Positions 21,088 through 32,824 of a stretch of DNA of 64,000 nt are shown piece by piece (the stretch's first letter is position 1; each line of letters opens with the position of its first letter). The notes under the pieces were generated by a model. It was given only the letters and a program-made list of their open reading frames with translations. It ran no database searches and had not been told where the DNA came from. A program made the translations under genes and the position numbers. Source of the DNA: Heliocybe sulcata. Its lineage: Eukaryota > Basidiomycota > Agaricomycetes > Gloeophyllales > Gloeophyllaceae. The stretch covers positions 186,001 through 250,000 of the forward strand of contig ML213506.1 of the NCBI GenBank assembly GCA_004369045.1, in the 5' to 3' direction.

Positions 21088-23606
21088 ATGGCGCCTAGCT
21101 TGGTTGCGTCGCTGTTTCTTGGCTTCATAGTATGGATTATCGCGAGGAGGGTGAGGAAGCCAAAATCGCCGTTGGCTGATGTTCCAGGTCCGCAGAGTGA
21201 TCACTGGCTGAAGGGTGCGTTCAACGTGCAATATGGCCCGCGTCTGTGCAAGATTTGACGGGAGTCATCGGTAAAGGTAACTTTGGTCGGATGTTTCAGG
21301 ATGGGTGGGACTACAATCTCCAGCTGCAGGAGAAGTATGGAGGTGTTGTGAAAATTCATGCTTTGTTGGGGGTGAGTTCGTCTTGAACTATCTTCCCTTT
21401 GCACATTGATTGAAGTTAGACGTACGACACGGAATTGCTCAGACTGAGCAGCTGTATGTATCCGATCCCCGGGCTCTGCATTATGTTGTTGTCAAAGAAC
21501 AGCACATCTACACCGAGACGGATATGTTCATCATGTACGCTCGCTCTTTCCTCCCTGTATCTTTCACGTCTAACCACTGCTCAGGGCAAATAAGCTCATA
21601 TTTGGTGATGGATTGATATCCACGCTTGGTATGTGCGGTGTGACATCCATGCCGTAGTCCTGTCCATTAACCTATGATTGCAACGACTGTAGGTGAGCAG
21701 CACAAGAAACAGCGCAAAATGCTCAATCCTGTGTTCTCCCTGGCCAACATGCGCGACCTCCTGCCGATTATCCAACCAATTGCAGACAAGGTCTCGGCAA
21801 TCTTTCTCGAGCAGATACCGGACGGTGACTGTCAGTAGCTCCCTTAATAGCGAACATCCGGCTACTGGACTGATGCAATTTTGTTCCAGCAAAGGAGATC
21901 AACATCCTGCCCTGGATGTCCCGTGGAGCGCTGGAGTATATCTGTCAGGCTGCGCTCGGTTACTCATTCAATGTGCTCGACCCCAAGCGGACGAGCGGTT
22001 TCGGTGAAGCAATTCAGAAGCTTGCGTGCGTGTCCGTTTGCTACCCTTTCTCTTGCGCTGCCACAACGTGCACACAGCCCCTCCGGCCTCCGTCTCATCT
22101 TCGTCCGCCCATTCGTCCCACTCTTCCTGCGCACTATCACCTCGCCTTCTCTACGAAACAAATTCGCGGAGCGCTTTCCGTTGAAGGCATTCCAAGACCT
22201 GAGAGGTGTCGTCGATGTCTTGGATAAAGGCACACGCCGAATCTTCAAGGAGAAGAAGGCCAGGATGATGAGTTCGGGTGCGATAGAGGCGAGCTGGGTT
22301 GAGGTGGAAGGTGATAGGAAGAGTGGTGTTGGTGGACAGGATAAGGAAGAGGGTGAGAGGGATCTTGGAGATCGTATGCGGGGGAGGGATATTATGAGTA
22401 TCATGTGTGAGTGGTCCATCTGAGATGCCGAGATTGGGAGAGCGTGGCTGATGGATGGAGAGCATAGTGCGTGCAAACATGTCCTCGGAGGAGAGCGAGG
22501 CGCTGTCAGATGAAGAGCTCTTGGGCCAGATGAGGTACGTCTCTACTTACCGTTCTCCTTTCTCCTACTCAGGTCTCCGCAGCACGATCATCTTTGCAGG
22601 GTTCGAAACCACTTCGATGGCGGTCTCCCGGATTCTCTACATCCTCGCTTCTAAGCCGGAGGTGCAGGCGAAGCTTCGCAGAGAGGTCCGGAAAGCCAAG
22701 CAGCAGAGCGGTGGCGTACAGAACGGATGGGAGAACGTGAACTTGGGATACGACGAGCTCGTGGCGATACCTTACTTGGATGCGGTGGTGAGGGAGACAC
22801 TGAGGGTATACCCGCCCACATCGTTATTGAACCGCACGTGCGTTCTCCTTCTCCCTCTTGTCCATAGCGTATGTGCTGACGATCCAGGATCGCGGACGCG
22901 CAGGTGCCGGAAAGATACAACTCTTCCTCTCGCCAGCCCCATCCAGTCCGCCTCTGGCACGGTCATGCATTCGGTCGCTGTCCCAGCCGGCACGAACGTC
23001 ATCATCTCCATCCTCGCTGCGAACCACAATAAGCAGGTGTGGGGACCGGATGCGGATGACTGGAGGCCGGAGCGGTGGTTGACGGAGACAGGGGAGAGGA
23101 TCAAGTTTAGTGAGGGAGATGGAGAGGAGGATCGGGAGGGCAGGGTTAGGTATCCTGGGGTTTATTCTAGTATGTGAGTGGTATTGTAGTTCGAGGATCT
23201 AAAGACTGGTAAATGCTAACAGGTTTGTCGTCGACAGGATGACATTCCTGGGTGGTGGACGGGCGTGCATGTAAGCATCCTCTTTGTCTGCGTGCCCCGC
23301 ACCGCTCACTTCTGTTCCTTAGCGGATTCAAGTTCGCGGAAATGGAAATCAGTACGTACTGTCTTTCTTCAACTGGTGCCTCTCTGATCTCGCTTTCTTC
23401 CCGCAGAACAAGTTGTCACGACCCTCCTCTCGCGCATGCATTTCTCCCTGCCCTCCGAAGTCGATGCGCACGGGAACAAGAAGACTATCCATTGGAAGAT
23501 TAATGCGCTGCAGGTGCCAGTCGTGGACCCGCCTTTCGGAGATGGGGTTACGGCGCAGGTGCCGTTGGTGGTGAGGAAGGTGAAGGAGGAAGATTTCTCG
23601 GCTTAG
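21088..23606 (+). CDS. cytochrome P450 monooxygenase, 13 exons
   Basis: Exons 21088-21214, 21253-21371, 21452-21534, 21585-21628, 21693-21824, 21890-22025, 22078-22406, 22468-22534, 22583-22837, 22904-23173, 23238-23270, 23323-23351 and 23407-23606 join in phase to 607 residues. The order of motifs is complete: N-terminal membrane helix (LVASLFLGFIVWIIA), proline-rich hinge (DVPGP), C-helix (EQHKKQRKMLNPVF), I-helix AGFETT (351-356), ExxR as ETLR (417-420), and the heme loop FLGGGRACIG with axial Cys531. A heme monooxygenase anchored in the ER, needing P450 reductase; the general look is that of the large mushroom CYP5144/CYP512-like group, but I cannot assign a clan or substrate. Intron 1 is only 38 nt, unusually short, so that junction deserves checking. 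A TRP1-like gene follows 570 bases downstream on the same strand. Confidence 0.85.
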
Positions 23607-24173
23607 GATTGTGAGGGTAATGTCGTACTCTCGAGATCATGCATTTGTTTGTTTCCCTTGTGCATACCTCGGTGGAAGGAGAGATTATCGTATCTAGCAA
23701 TGTATGTATCTGGGCTACGGCTACCTGTATTCCCGATCGAGCTTTAATTTGTGTGCCAGACATGATGCATGTTGCATGACCGCAGCCATGACGTTCGCTA
23801 TGTATAACTTGGGTTCTCTTCTGTTTGCCGCTGATTCTCTTCTCGCCGAACGATTGCATGAGACACCACATACAATTCAAGGACACAAATATGTCAGCAC
23901 ATAGAGTTTGGACCTCTACGGCTGTGTCATCCGCGACAGGTGTTCGCAGGCTGGCTTTCTCTGCAAAGGTGAGGGCAGCTGCGCCATGGTCGTTATCAAT
24001 CCTTATTCAATGTTGGATTTCCATGGCATGATCGGGTTGTAGGACGACGCAGGTGTTTATCGAAGGGTAGGGTCATTACTGCGGTTTATTCCTCTCTAGG
24101 TGAGTCATGATACACAGTCCTTGAGAGGACATCGGCAAGTCTGACTTGATCTTTGCGTACTATATAGATCAAA
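23607..24173. other. intergenic; probable 5' UTR intron of the TRP1-like gene
   Basis: A GTGAGT donor at about 24101 and an acceptor ending ATATAG at 24170, just before the ATG, suggest a leader intron. No glutaminase domain is encoded here. Confidence 0.45.
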
Positions 24174-25724
24174 ATGTCTACGCAAGATGGCTCAGCTAAG
24201 TCCAACGGGGCGCCCAGTATCCTTCAGAAGATCTACGCTCAGAGGAGGGAAGATGTCGAGCAGGCAAAGTCTACCCCTGGAACTTCTCCGTCCGACCTCG
24301 AGACTCTCCTCAGTCTGAACCTCGCTCCTCCTCTCATTTCCGTCGTAGATCGCCTCAAGTCCGGCCCCAAGCCAGGCTTGATGGCAGAGATCAAGCGCGC
24401 ATCCCCTTCCAAGGGCGACATCGCTCTGACGGCGAACGCAGCCAGCCAGGCCCTCACCTATGCTCTCGGCGGTGCTTCAGTTATCTCCGTTCTCACCGAG
24501 CCAAAGTGGTTCAAGGGCTCCATCTTGGACATGCGCCTCGCACGCCAGGCCATTGACGCGCTGCCTAATCGCCCAGCTGTCTTGCGCAAGGAATTCATCT
24601 TCGATGAGTATCAGATCGCGGAGGCTCGCCTGCACGGAGCAGATACAGTCCTGCTGATCGTGGCCATGCTCCCGACTCTGCAGCTCAAGGCTCTGTACTC
24701 CTACTCGGTTAGTCTGGGCATGGAGCCGCTCGTGGAAGTCAACAACGCGACGGAGATGCAGACCGCGCTCGATCTCGGCGCGAAGATCATCGGCGTGAAC
24801 AACCGCAATCTCCACGACTTCAACGTCGACATGGGCACCACCTCGCGCCTTGCGGACATGACCGCCGGAAAGGATGTCATCCTCTGCGCTCTCAGCGGGA
24901 TTTCGAGCTCGGAGGACGTCGCGCGATACATCGACCAGGGCGTCGGCGCGGTGCTTGTCGGAGAGTCACTCATGCGCGCTACCGACACCACGGCGTTCAT
25001 TCGGGAGCTTCTCTGCCTCCCCCCAAAGTCGGAAGCCGAGACCCTAAAGCCTGCTGCGCCTTTGGGCAAAGTGGACGGTATTTCAACACCAGAAGAAGCG
25101 CTCCAGCTAGCGAAGGAGGGCGCGGGCTTCGTCGGGGTCTATCTCTCCCCTGAACACAACCAATCCATAAGCCTCAAGCAGGCCTCGCAAATCTCGCTGT
25201 CCCTAAGGCAGTTGCGCCCTAACAAGGCCGTTGAGTACGATCACGTATCAAAGGAGACTCCCAGCGAGTCGTGGTTCCACGCTCACGCGCGCCGGACGGC
25301 GAACGTGCTCAACGTTACGTCCGCCCCTCTCCTCGTGGGCATCTTCTCCTCCGCCCCCTCCCTCGACAGCATCGTACATGCTGTCCACTGCGCGCAACTC
25401 GACGCCGTGCAGCTGCCCGCCACTACGCCGCTGCAATGGGCGTCGCACATTCCGTGTCTTGTCATTCGTTCCGTCCCTGCGTCCGCAAACCTGCGGGAGC
25501 TGCAGCTGGTACAGAAGCCTGGCTTGCACCACTTCGTGCAGGTTGAGTTTGGCGGAGAGCAGGAAGGAGTAAATGCCCAGGCGGTGGTGGGTCAGTGGGG
25601 AGTGCCGGTGATCCTGGGCACGAAGGGAGTGGCAGGCGAGAGTCAGATCGCTGCTCTGACGGAGGGCGTGGGGCCCTGGGCGATTTGTATGAGCATTGAA
25701 GGGTACAAAAGTGCTAGGGCCTGA
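24174..25724 (+). CDS. TRP1-like IGPS-PRAI protein lacking the glutaminase domain; PRAI half degenerate
   Basis: Uninterrupted frame of 516 residues. Residues about 15-280 are indole-3-glycerol-phosphate synthase: LMAEIKRASPSKGD (Glu72, Lys74), LRKEF (Lys139), LVEV (Glu188), GVNNRNL (Asn210), CALSGIS and GAVLVGESLMRA, so this half looks catalytically intact. Residues about 295-516 align with phosphoribosylanthranilate isomerase but the active site is lost: the KICGI strand reads KVDGI, putting Asp301 in place of the catalytic Cys. The VQLHG strand reads VQLPA, the DSxxGG segment reads EFGGEQ, and the AGGL and VDVSSGVE phosphate-loop segments read GTKG and ICMSIEG. Known basidiomycete TRP1/trpC proteins are trifunctional (glutaminase-IGPS-PRAI, about 750 residues); the N-terminal glutaminase is absent. 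It may be a paralog, or isomerase activity may be supplied elsewhere. Confidence 0.8.
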   Translation: MSTQDGSAKSNGAPSILQKIYAQRREDVEQAKSTPGTSPSDLETLLSLNLAPPLISVVDRLKSGPKPGLMAEIKRASPSKGDIALTANAASQALTYALGGASVISVLTEPKWFKGSILDMRLARQAIDALPNRPAVLRKEFIFDEYQIAEARLHGADTVLLIVAMLPTLQLKALYSYSVSLGMEPLVEVNNATEMQTALDLGAKIIGVNNRNLHDFNVDMGTTSRLADMTAGKDVILCALSGISSSEDVARYIDQGVGAVLVGESLMRATDTTAFIRELLCLPPKSEAETLKPAAPLGKVDGISTPEEALQLAKEGAGFVGVYLSPEHNQSISLKQASQISLSLRQLRPNKAVEYDHVSKETPSESWFHAHARRTANVLNVTSAPLLVGIFSSAPSLDSIVHAVHCAQLDAVQLPATTPLQWASHIPCLVIRSVPASANLRELQLVQKPGLHHFVQVEFGGEQEGVNAQAVVGQWGVPVILGTKGVAGESQIAALTEGVGPWAICMSIEGYKSARA

Positions 25725-26413
25725 TTATGTCCGTAGGTGCTTTCACCTATGTATTTGCGATGAGGAAGAGACTCACCGTCGCAATATAGTGTATGTTTAT
25801 AACGAGAGATAAAATGTATTGTAGGGTAAACATGAACTTGGGCTCGTCACAGTTTGGCGTCGGCATTCTCTTTTGCAACCCAGTCAGCCAAGCAAGCGCA
25901 GACATGGTTATTCGGATAATGGCATCTCCGGATGAAGTTCAATGCATACCGCGTACGCGGTCAACCGGTCATGCAGTGTACAGCACAATGCAACGTACCG
26001 CAAAATGCGACGACTGCTTCGTCATACCCAGAAGCCACGTCGGGACTCCTCGAACGAGTGAAGCTAATATTTATTGCCAATCTGGTATACGATTGTGACG
26101 TAACTGCATGGTTCAATCACAGGCATAGGTATGATACGGATGGACGTGATACGTCCTGGAATGGAACGCAGCCAAAGGATCATAGCGAAGCAGCTTGTAG
26201 TTAGCGCATCGAGTGCAGCTTGTGTTCCAGAGAGCGGATACTGCTGTGAGATAGCCAATGTTCTGGTCGGACGGCCCACTCGGCGATGCGAAGCAGTCGC
26301 AGAGCTGATGCAGCCAGCGGTCGGCAGCAAGGCAGAAGGACCCCCGCACTCAGGCGTAGGGAGAAAAGGCGCAAATACTGAAAGCCATGACACGACGAAA
26401 ATACGCGCTGATA
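25725..26413. other. intergenic, convergent 3' ends of TRP1-like gene and UPF2
   Basis: No supported gene. Confidence 0.55.
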
Positions 26414-29400
26414 TCAACCGGCGATGCGAATCTTGATAGCGCCTCCGCGGGTCCGAGTTTCGAGAGCTAGACATCAGCTATGTCAGCGCCCACAACATCC
26501 TGTTAATTCTACCTTGCGTACCTTTCAACTCTTCTGCCTCCTCTCTCTGTTCGTAGTCCAGGACCAAACGCTTGAGCTGCTGCTGTTCCACTTTGTCTTG
26601 CAGCTGAGCAGACCGAGTTTGCACCGCAAGCGCGCTCTCACTAGGAACAGCAAGGGATCTCGCCTAGGAAGATATTATGACCGTATGATGCCCACATTTC
26701 CGATAAGCTTACCTGCGGTTTGTTGCCTTTCTTGGTTACCAGAGTGAACTTCATAAGACCTTGGTCCTCTAAGTCCGATGCATCACCATTCGTCTCGTCC
26801 CCTCGGCGCCTTCTAACTGCGGGAGGAAGAATAGACGAATCCCAGAGCGTCTGTGCGGTCCTCCGATCCACTTTCTTCGCCTCGGCAGAAGAGTCGAGGA
26901 GCATTTTCGCCAGCTCCTTAGCGAAATCAGAATCCTCCTCCTCCGTCGGACCAACGTTCTCTTGGGAAATGGACGCCGTCAAAACCGTTTCGGGGGATGG
27001 AGCCCGATCGTCAACCTATGGGATGGACGCATAACAGGGAAAGCGCGACGTGTAAATGAACGAGTACTCACCGGGGATACTGGAGCCGCCTGTTCATCGT
27101 CTCCGTCGTCTTCATTCTGATCAGGCCTTCCGTCTTCATCCCCGCTGTCGTCCCCACTATCCTCCCCGCCGCCAGTTGTCACTTCCGAGCCCGAGTCAAT
27201 GTAGTTAAGGGTTGAGAGAATGATAATGACGCACATCCAGCTTTCTTGAAGACAGCACTAAACATCTCGTCTACCGCCGTAGCAGCCTCCTCGATGCCCT
27301 TGTACAGCTTCGTCTCAGGTCGGACCGCCTGCCACGGACGCAATGAGCGATTGGCAGCTACAAACGCATTACTTGTAGCAAAGCCTACCTCGATGGAATC
27401 GGTGACCATGAACTCCACGTCCATGGGCAAAGGTTCTTTGCAGAGCATATAGTACTAGAAAGCATATTCAGTAAGCGTCTGAGCCACTTGGGAAAACAGA
27501 TTCACCTGGAAAAACGTCAGGAAGTTGTCTAACTTTCTCTTCTGCGAGCCTCGATCGAAGCACATGCCGCAGGTGTCTAGTAGAGTGCAAACAAGTCGGA
27601 TACGGAAGAAGTCGTCGGGCATGTCCAGTGGGCACGGCTGCCTGGGTAAGGGCCGACCTTCAGCTGTGAGGTCCCGGTGAGCAAAGCAGGTTATGATGGG
27701 TTGGTGGACACACTCACGATGACCGAAGGTGACTAATGTCCAGAAAGTATCGAAGACGATTGAAGAGCTGAACAGCCGGTAGATGTACAACTCCCCAAGG
27801 TACCTCATAGTCGCCACCCTCCGCTGATTGACATTGTACACATTCTGCTCCAGGCCACGTCGAATATCTTCCAACACCTGATCGACTACCGCAATGCTGA
27901 ACTCAGGGTGGTACCGCTGCAAATCATACGCAAGCATAGCCAGCAGACCGATATTGCTATACTTGATCTTCCACGGTTTCGTGAAGACCTTGTGCAGCGA
28001 GTGGCGGACTGAAGCGTCATCCCACTCGAGTTTGCGGATAAGCTTGAGCACCTTGTCAATGGATTTCTTGGACAAGACGTCATAGGTGAGATGACGGATG
28101 AAGAGCTCCATTGGGGTCCGCTCTTTCTCTTGACGGGGTCCGCGCTCAGGAGGGTTGCACTATGTCAAATTTTAGTAAAAGAATCATGTCGCTCGTCCAT
28201 CCTATGCTCGCCTGGTAGTAAGCGTTCTCCAGCAGCAACTGCTGACGTTGATCGAAGTGCTGCATACTTTGCTTCCTCTTCATAAGTTCCAGCTATATAA
28301 GCCAGATCAGCAAAGCACCTTCGCGATATCCAAGGATCCTGCTAACCATCTTCGCAAACCGTTCCTTCGTCTCATCACTCCGCAGTAAGAACCTCCCACA
28401 TCCTTCCAGTAGCATCGCGATGTTCTCCACATTGGTACCCGAGAAATCGTCCAGGCAGACTTTGAACATGTGCAGGATCAGGTGGGTAGGGATGACACGG
28501 AATTTCGTGAGGTTGGAGACGAAGGTAATGTTCTGTGGAGAGTTCGATAATGCATCAAGTCAATAGATATGTCCGCGAACTTGCCTTAACCCGCGTCTCG
28601 TACAGCTCTTTGACGACTTTCTTCTTCCTCTGCAAATAGCGGAATTCTTCATCGAGCTATTCATTCCAGAGTCAATTCCGTGCGAAAGACGTTAAGATAC
28701 AATGCGTGCATGACTCACAACAGCGACGAGCTCGGTCCCAATATCAGGCATATACTTATTCAGTGTCGCTACCAATCTCGAATAGTGAGGGAGCACATCC
28801 GTGCGGTTCTTCGGCACCTGCGACAAGAACTACGGACACAGTGAGCAATGAACCTGTTCCCGTGACAATACAGGAAGCATACCTTCACAAGCCTCTTCCG
28901 AGCAGCCTTAGAATTCAAGAACGCAAAATCAACCGCAGCCTGATCAATCAGCGCACGGTTGGTGCAGTCGGGAAGACGGGTCAGGAACGCGGTGAGGAGC
29001 TGAGAAGGGCCCTGCGCTTCAGCACTCGTAGGAGGAGGAGTGGCAGCTCCGGTACGCGGGGAGCCGGGCACGGGGGTTGGTGCACTTGCGAGACAAAGCA
29101 CTGTCAAAAGCCGCCCACCGGACACCGTGTTTAGACTCACTTGTCTTCATCCTCGTCTTCGCTATCAGCACCCTCAGCCTCCTTCTCCGCCCCATTAACA
29201 CCCGCACCCTCCTCCTTCTGCAAACTCAGCCCCTCAATCTCCCTCTCTAGGTTCCTCACCTCCTCCTCCTCCCTCTCCCTCTCCTTTTTCTCCTCCTCCT
29301 CAGTCCGCTCATCACTCTTCTCCTCCTCTATCCCCAACACACTCCCGGGCACCATATCCTTCAAGTCCAGAATATCCTCGAAGAACCTTCTCTCCTCCTC

Positions 29401-30824
29401 GTCCTCCCACTTACCCCCCGCGGTGAGCAGGCTCTCGTCAATGTCGTCTAGCAAGCCGTTGGCGTTTGTGCCGATCAGGATGGACTCGGATTTCTGGGTG
29501 ACAGTCGGTAATTCAGGCATGGACAGGTAGAGGAGCTCCGATAGGCTGTATGCACATAAGTCAGTGATTAGGGTGCCGCGAGTTCGTACAGAGCAGAGCA
29601 CAGTACGCACGTCTGACAGCTGGCCAGCAGCTTCTCGTAGCTCTTGGTCATCTTCTCGTATGCCTGCTGCCGATCTTCAAATATCTCGCCCGACTTGATG
29701 TACGCCTCATGGTTCCGCCTGTCCTGCTCTTGCAGCCGCTACGCACCCAAGCATTCAGCGACGGTCTCGAGACTGGCCCGCATATACACACCTTGTGCTC
29801 GATGACTAGCTTCTTCGCAACGTTGTCAAAGTACCCCTCACACATCCGCTTGAATCGGTCTCTGATGTCCTTCTCCACCAGCTCCTCCTCTTCATTGCTA
29901 GCTGCCAGAGCGGGAAAGGCGTTGTTCTTGGCTTGGTCCTCCGTCGCACTGGAGAGGGTGCCAGGTTCGGCCGAGGCAGATATTTGTTTCGCGTTAGACG
30001 CCGGTGTGATTATCCCGAGGTATGGGCGGGAGTAGGACTTCAGGAAGATTGAGAGTAGAGGCAAAGAGGAGAGTGTGGGATCATTGGAGAGCTAGCGTCA
30101 TGGGTGAGTAAACGAGACATGGGTGGGTCGTCACGGAGACATACCAGATCTTTGAGCGCTTTCATAACCCACTCGCCGCCACTCCTCCCCGGACTATCTC
30201 TGATGATTCCAACCAGCGCCAGCTCGGAGCATACACGCAGCACAGGTCTCTGACGCGATATCCGCGCAGCATCCTCCTTCTCGCGCTGCTCAGAAGCGAG
30301 AGATGATAGGGCAGCTCGGTTTGGCGGGGCTAAAGCCTGAGACAATAGCTCGACGAGCGATGGAGTGAATGCAGCGGGGAAGCGGCGGTGCAAGGCTGAT
30401 ATGACCTGGGTTTATCCTCAGTCCCATTCACCTGCAGACGAGACCGAAGAAGATACCTCGACTGCACTCCACACATCCTTCTCAGTTTTGCAACGTGCAA
30501 TGCCTTCTACGACTGCGCCGACAATTTCATCGACGTACTTCTCAAGGGAGAGCGAGTCGATGTCCTTCAATATCTGGTCTCTATTGTCCGCACCCACGGA
30601 TTGACGTATCCGCTTTATGAGTGCAGTGTGCCGTTTCAAGGAGGAATCTAGTGCTTTCGAAGGCTCTAATAGAGAAACTGGTATACGACTTCAGCTCGCC
30701 ACTCTAAACCAATGGCCAACTCACCTTCGTTCGGGACAGCGTTCAACTTCCGCAGGTTCGCGCGCTTCGTGCGGCGCGCCTGCTCCTCGTCAACCTTTGT
30801 GGTTTGTGCTTGATTGGTGTCCAT
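26414..30824 (-). CDS. NMD2: UPF2/NMD2, nonsense-mediated mRNA decay scaffold, 19 exons
   Basis: Minus-strand exons: 30725-30824, 30457-30677, 30145-30405, 29792-30091, 29611-29738, 29141-29545, 28883-29084, 28719-28829, 28591-28656, 28347-28532, 28212-28292, 27718-28159, 27506-27663, 27389-27454, 27235-27328, 27072-27181, 26713-27015, 26522-26663, 26414-26466. They join in phase to 1142 residues. Three MIF4G repeats are visible: about 40-330 (LKRHTALIKRIRQSV), 490-690 (ITFVSNLTKFRVIPTHLILH, ENIAMLLEGCGRFLLRSDET) and 690-900 (ERTPMELFIRHLTYDVL, FDTFWTLVTFGH, DMPDDFFRIRLVCTLLDTCG). An acidic coiled linker lies at about 370-472, a second acidic stretch near 945-975, and the UPF1-binding tail ends ALETRTRGGAIKIRIAG. 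UPF2 bridges UPF1 and UPF3 in the cytoplasm. The intron at 28160-28211 uses a GC donor (CAG then GCGAGC). Confidence 0.93.
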
Positions 30825-31915
30825 TTCGTGGAAGATCTACGAGGAAGCAAGTGTAGGGAAACAGAGCATAGTCACGTCGTCAGTGCAAGCTGTGCGGGAC
30901 CGCGCCACTTCGCGTCTCAGAACGGGCAACAAGAATTGCCTTTTCGGGTAGTGGGTCATAGTAAAAGTCTGCTGCAGGTTTCTTTGCTGTCTTGCGGTTT
31001 CGTTTGCCCCAAGTCCAGTACGAACAAGGCTGCATAGGTAACATTGTCTAGCCAGTCGTCTGAGAGGGATATCGGGAGTCATGGTTAGAAGAAGATTTCT
31101 CTCATATCATGCGCATGTCCGATGCTCGCGGCGAAATGGGTACATAAAATCCTATAACTCATGCGGGAGTGTGCCTGTGACTATGGGCGGGCAATGGTTT
31201 TCAACTCTGCCCAGTACCGTTGAACACTGGATTTTTGCCTGACCCTCGAGCTGGAGGTATTGGATCATTTGAGGGCCGGTGAAATCAAAGTAAGCCCGGG
31301 AGCCCAAGTCTGAGCTGAGTGGAAGAATCGACTTACACAAAATTCCAACGAATACTCTATGTGGTGCTGGACACGGTGACAACGGTACTACATAAAACCT
31401 TGAAAGACCGTAGTCGCCTGTACGAAACGATGCAAGAAGTCCTGGTGGCGACTGTATCCCTACATAGGCACCTACGAACTTCCATGGTGCTTCGTACTGG
31501 TGCTCTGTGTGGCATCCTTTGACTCCCTGTGCATCGCTTCCTCTTTCTTGCCTATTTTCTAGCGACTTTGCGGAGGGCAGACTCGGACGCCACAAGGCAC
31601 ACAATCCCGGCGAATCTCGATCATTGCGGGTGCTTGACGTGGCTGTGCACCCTCCCGATTCCATCTGAACTTCCTTGTCTCGGCTCTTTCTCTTGTTAAA
31701 CTGAGACCACCATCTCGAAGAGCCATTAACGGTTAGGCGCTAGTCCCACTTCACATCTCACGTCGGGGAGGACTATCTTGATCCGCTGCGCTTCATTTAT
31801 TCCAGGTCCGTCGCCAGATCCCCGGCGACTGAGCTCCAGATTAATCCAGGGGTATATCTTGCGAAATCTTGCAGATCCCTCCTCCGGCGAATTAAAGCTT
31901 AGCCCAAACTCCATA
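30825..31915. other. divergent promoter region between UPF2 and BTB gene
   Basis: No supported gene. The minus-strand frame 31152-31664 (170 codons) has no recognisable domain. Confidence 0.5.
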
Positions 31916-32824
31916 ATGCAAGTCGAAACCCACCAAACCAACCATACCTACCACCCACTTTTCTCTTCAGAAGAAGCCGATGTTGTCCTGGGCAGCAAAG
32001 ATGACACCACCTACTTCCGCCTCCACTCCTTCACCCTCAAAATGGCTTCAAGCTGGTTCCGCGCAATGTTCACCCTCCCCCAACAATCCCAACAAACACC
32101 CGTCTCTGCCACGCCCACGCCCCCACCATCTCACCCTCACACAGCAAGCTCAGACGTAATCCGCCTCGACGAGGACGCCGACACCCTCGAGGGCCTCTTC
32201 CGCATGATCTGCGGGCAGCCCATCCCCCGGCTTGATTCATACGACGTCATCGAGCCGCTGCTATACGCCGCTGAGAAGTACGACATGCCCGGACCCATCT
32301 CTATCATCCGCGCGCTCGTGATGACCCCAGCATTGCTTGAGGAACCCTTGCGGCTGTTTGCGATCGCATGCAGATATGGATGGGAAGATGAAGCACGTCT
32401 GGCATCCGCCCAAACACTCACCTTGAACATTCATGAACCGCAGCACCGTCCACACCTGCAGAAACTAGGCACCGATGCTCTCCTGGATTTGTTCTCCCTA
32501 CACCGCGAGCGCCGAGAGCGATTGCGGCAGCGGCTGAATGAAGCACCTTTCATCGACGACCGAGGTCCCGCGACGTGTACCGCATGCGGATATTCGATCG
32601 ACTACCACACTTGGCGGGAGTTGAAGTACAAGATCATCATGGAGATGGACGAAAGACCACTCGGAGACCAGATATGCACTCCGGGCCTGATTGAGTGGCG
32701 GGAGGCTCGAGCATGCTGGGATGCACGATGCACGAATGTTGGGTGCAGCCGGGTCCTGTACGACAAGGTGGAGACGGCGAGGGTGATTAAGGAGTGTATC
32801 GATCAGTTACCGACGACAGTCTAG
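31916..32824 (+). CDS. BTB/POZ domain protein
   Basis: Intronless frame; the ATG at 31916 gives 302 residues. The frame is open to an upstream ATG at 31778, but the BTB domain follows closely after the later one and the extra 46 residues look non-coding. Residues about 16-130 are a BTB fold: SSEEADVVLGSKDDTTYFRL, HSFTLKMASSWFRAMF, then after a proline/threonine-rich loop VIRLDEDADTLEGLFRMI and LLYAAEKYDMPG. The C-terminal part has paired cysteines (CTACG near 215 and CTNVGC near 275) that could bind a metal. Such intronless BTB genes are abundant in mushroom genomes; by analogy with CUL3 adaptors they may mediate dimerisation or substrate recruitment, but no partner is known. Confidence 0.8.
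   Translation: MQVETHQTNHTYHPLFSSEEADVVLGSKDDTTYFRLHSFTLKMASSWFRAMFTLPQQSQQTPVSATPTPPPSHPHTASSDVIRLDEDADTLEGLFRMICGQPIPRLDSYDVIEPLLYAAEKYDMPGPISIIRALVMTPALLEEPLRLFAIACRYGWEDEARLASAQTLTLNIHEPQHRPHLQKLGTDALLDLFSLHRERRERLRQRLNEAPFIDDRGPATCTACGYSIDYHTWRELKYKIIMEMDERPLGDQICTPGLIEWREARACWDARCTNVGCSRVLYDKVETARVIKECIDQLPTTV

Noticed and set aside
20391-21098. 235-codon plus-strand open frame
   Set aside because: Composition is arbitrary, no domain, and it overlaps the start of the well-supported P450 in another frame.
29141-29530. 129-codon Ser-rich plus-strand frame
   Set aside because: Antisense of the Glu-rich linker of UPF2; serine codons mirror glutamate codons.
31152-31664. 170-codon minus-strand frame
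   Set aside because: No domain or family resemblance; lies in the divergent promoter of UPF2 and the BTB gene.
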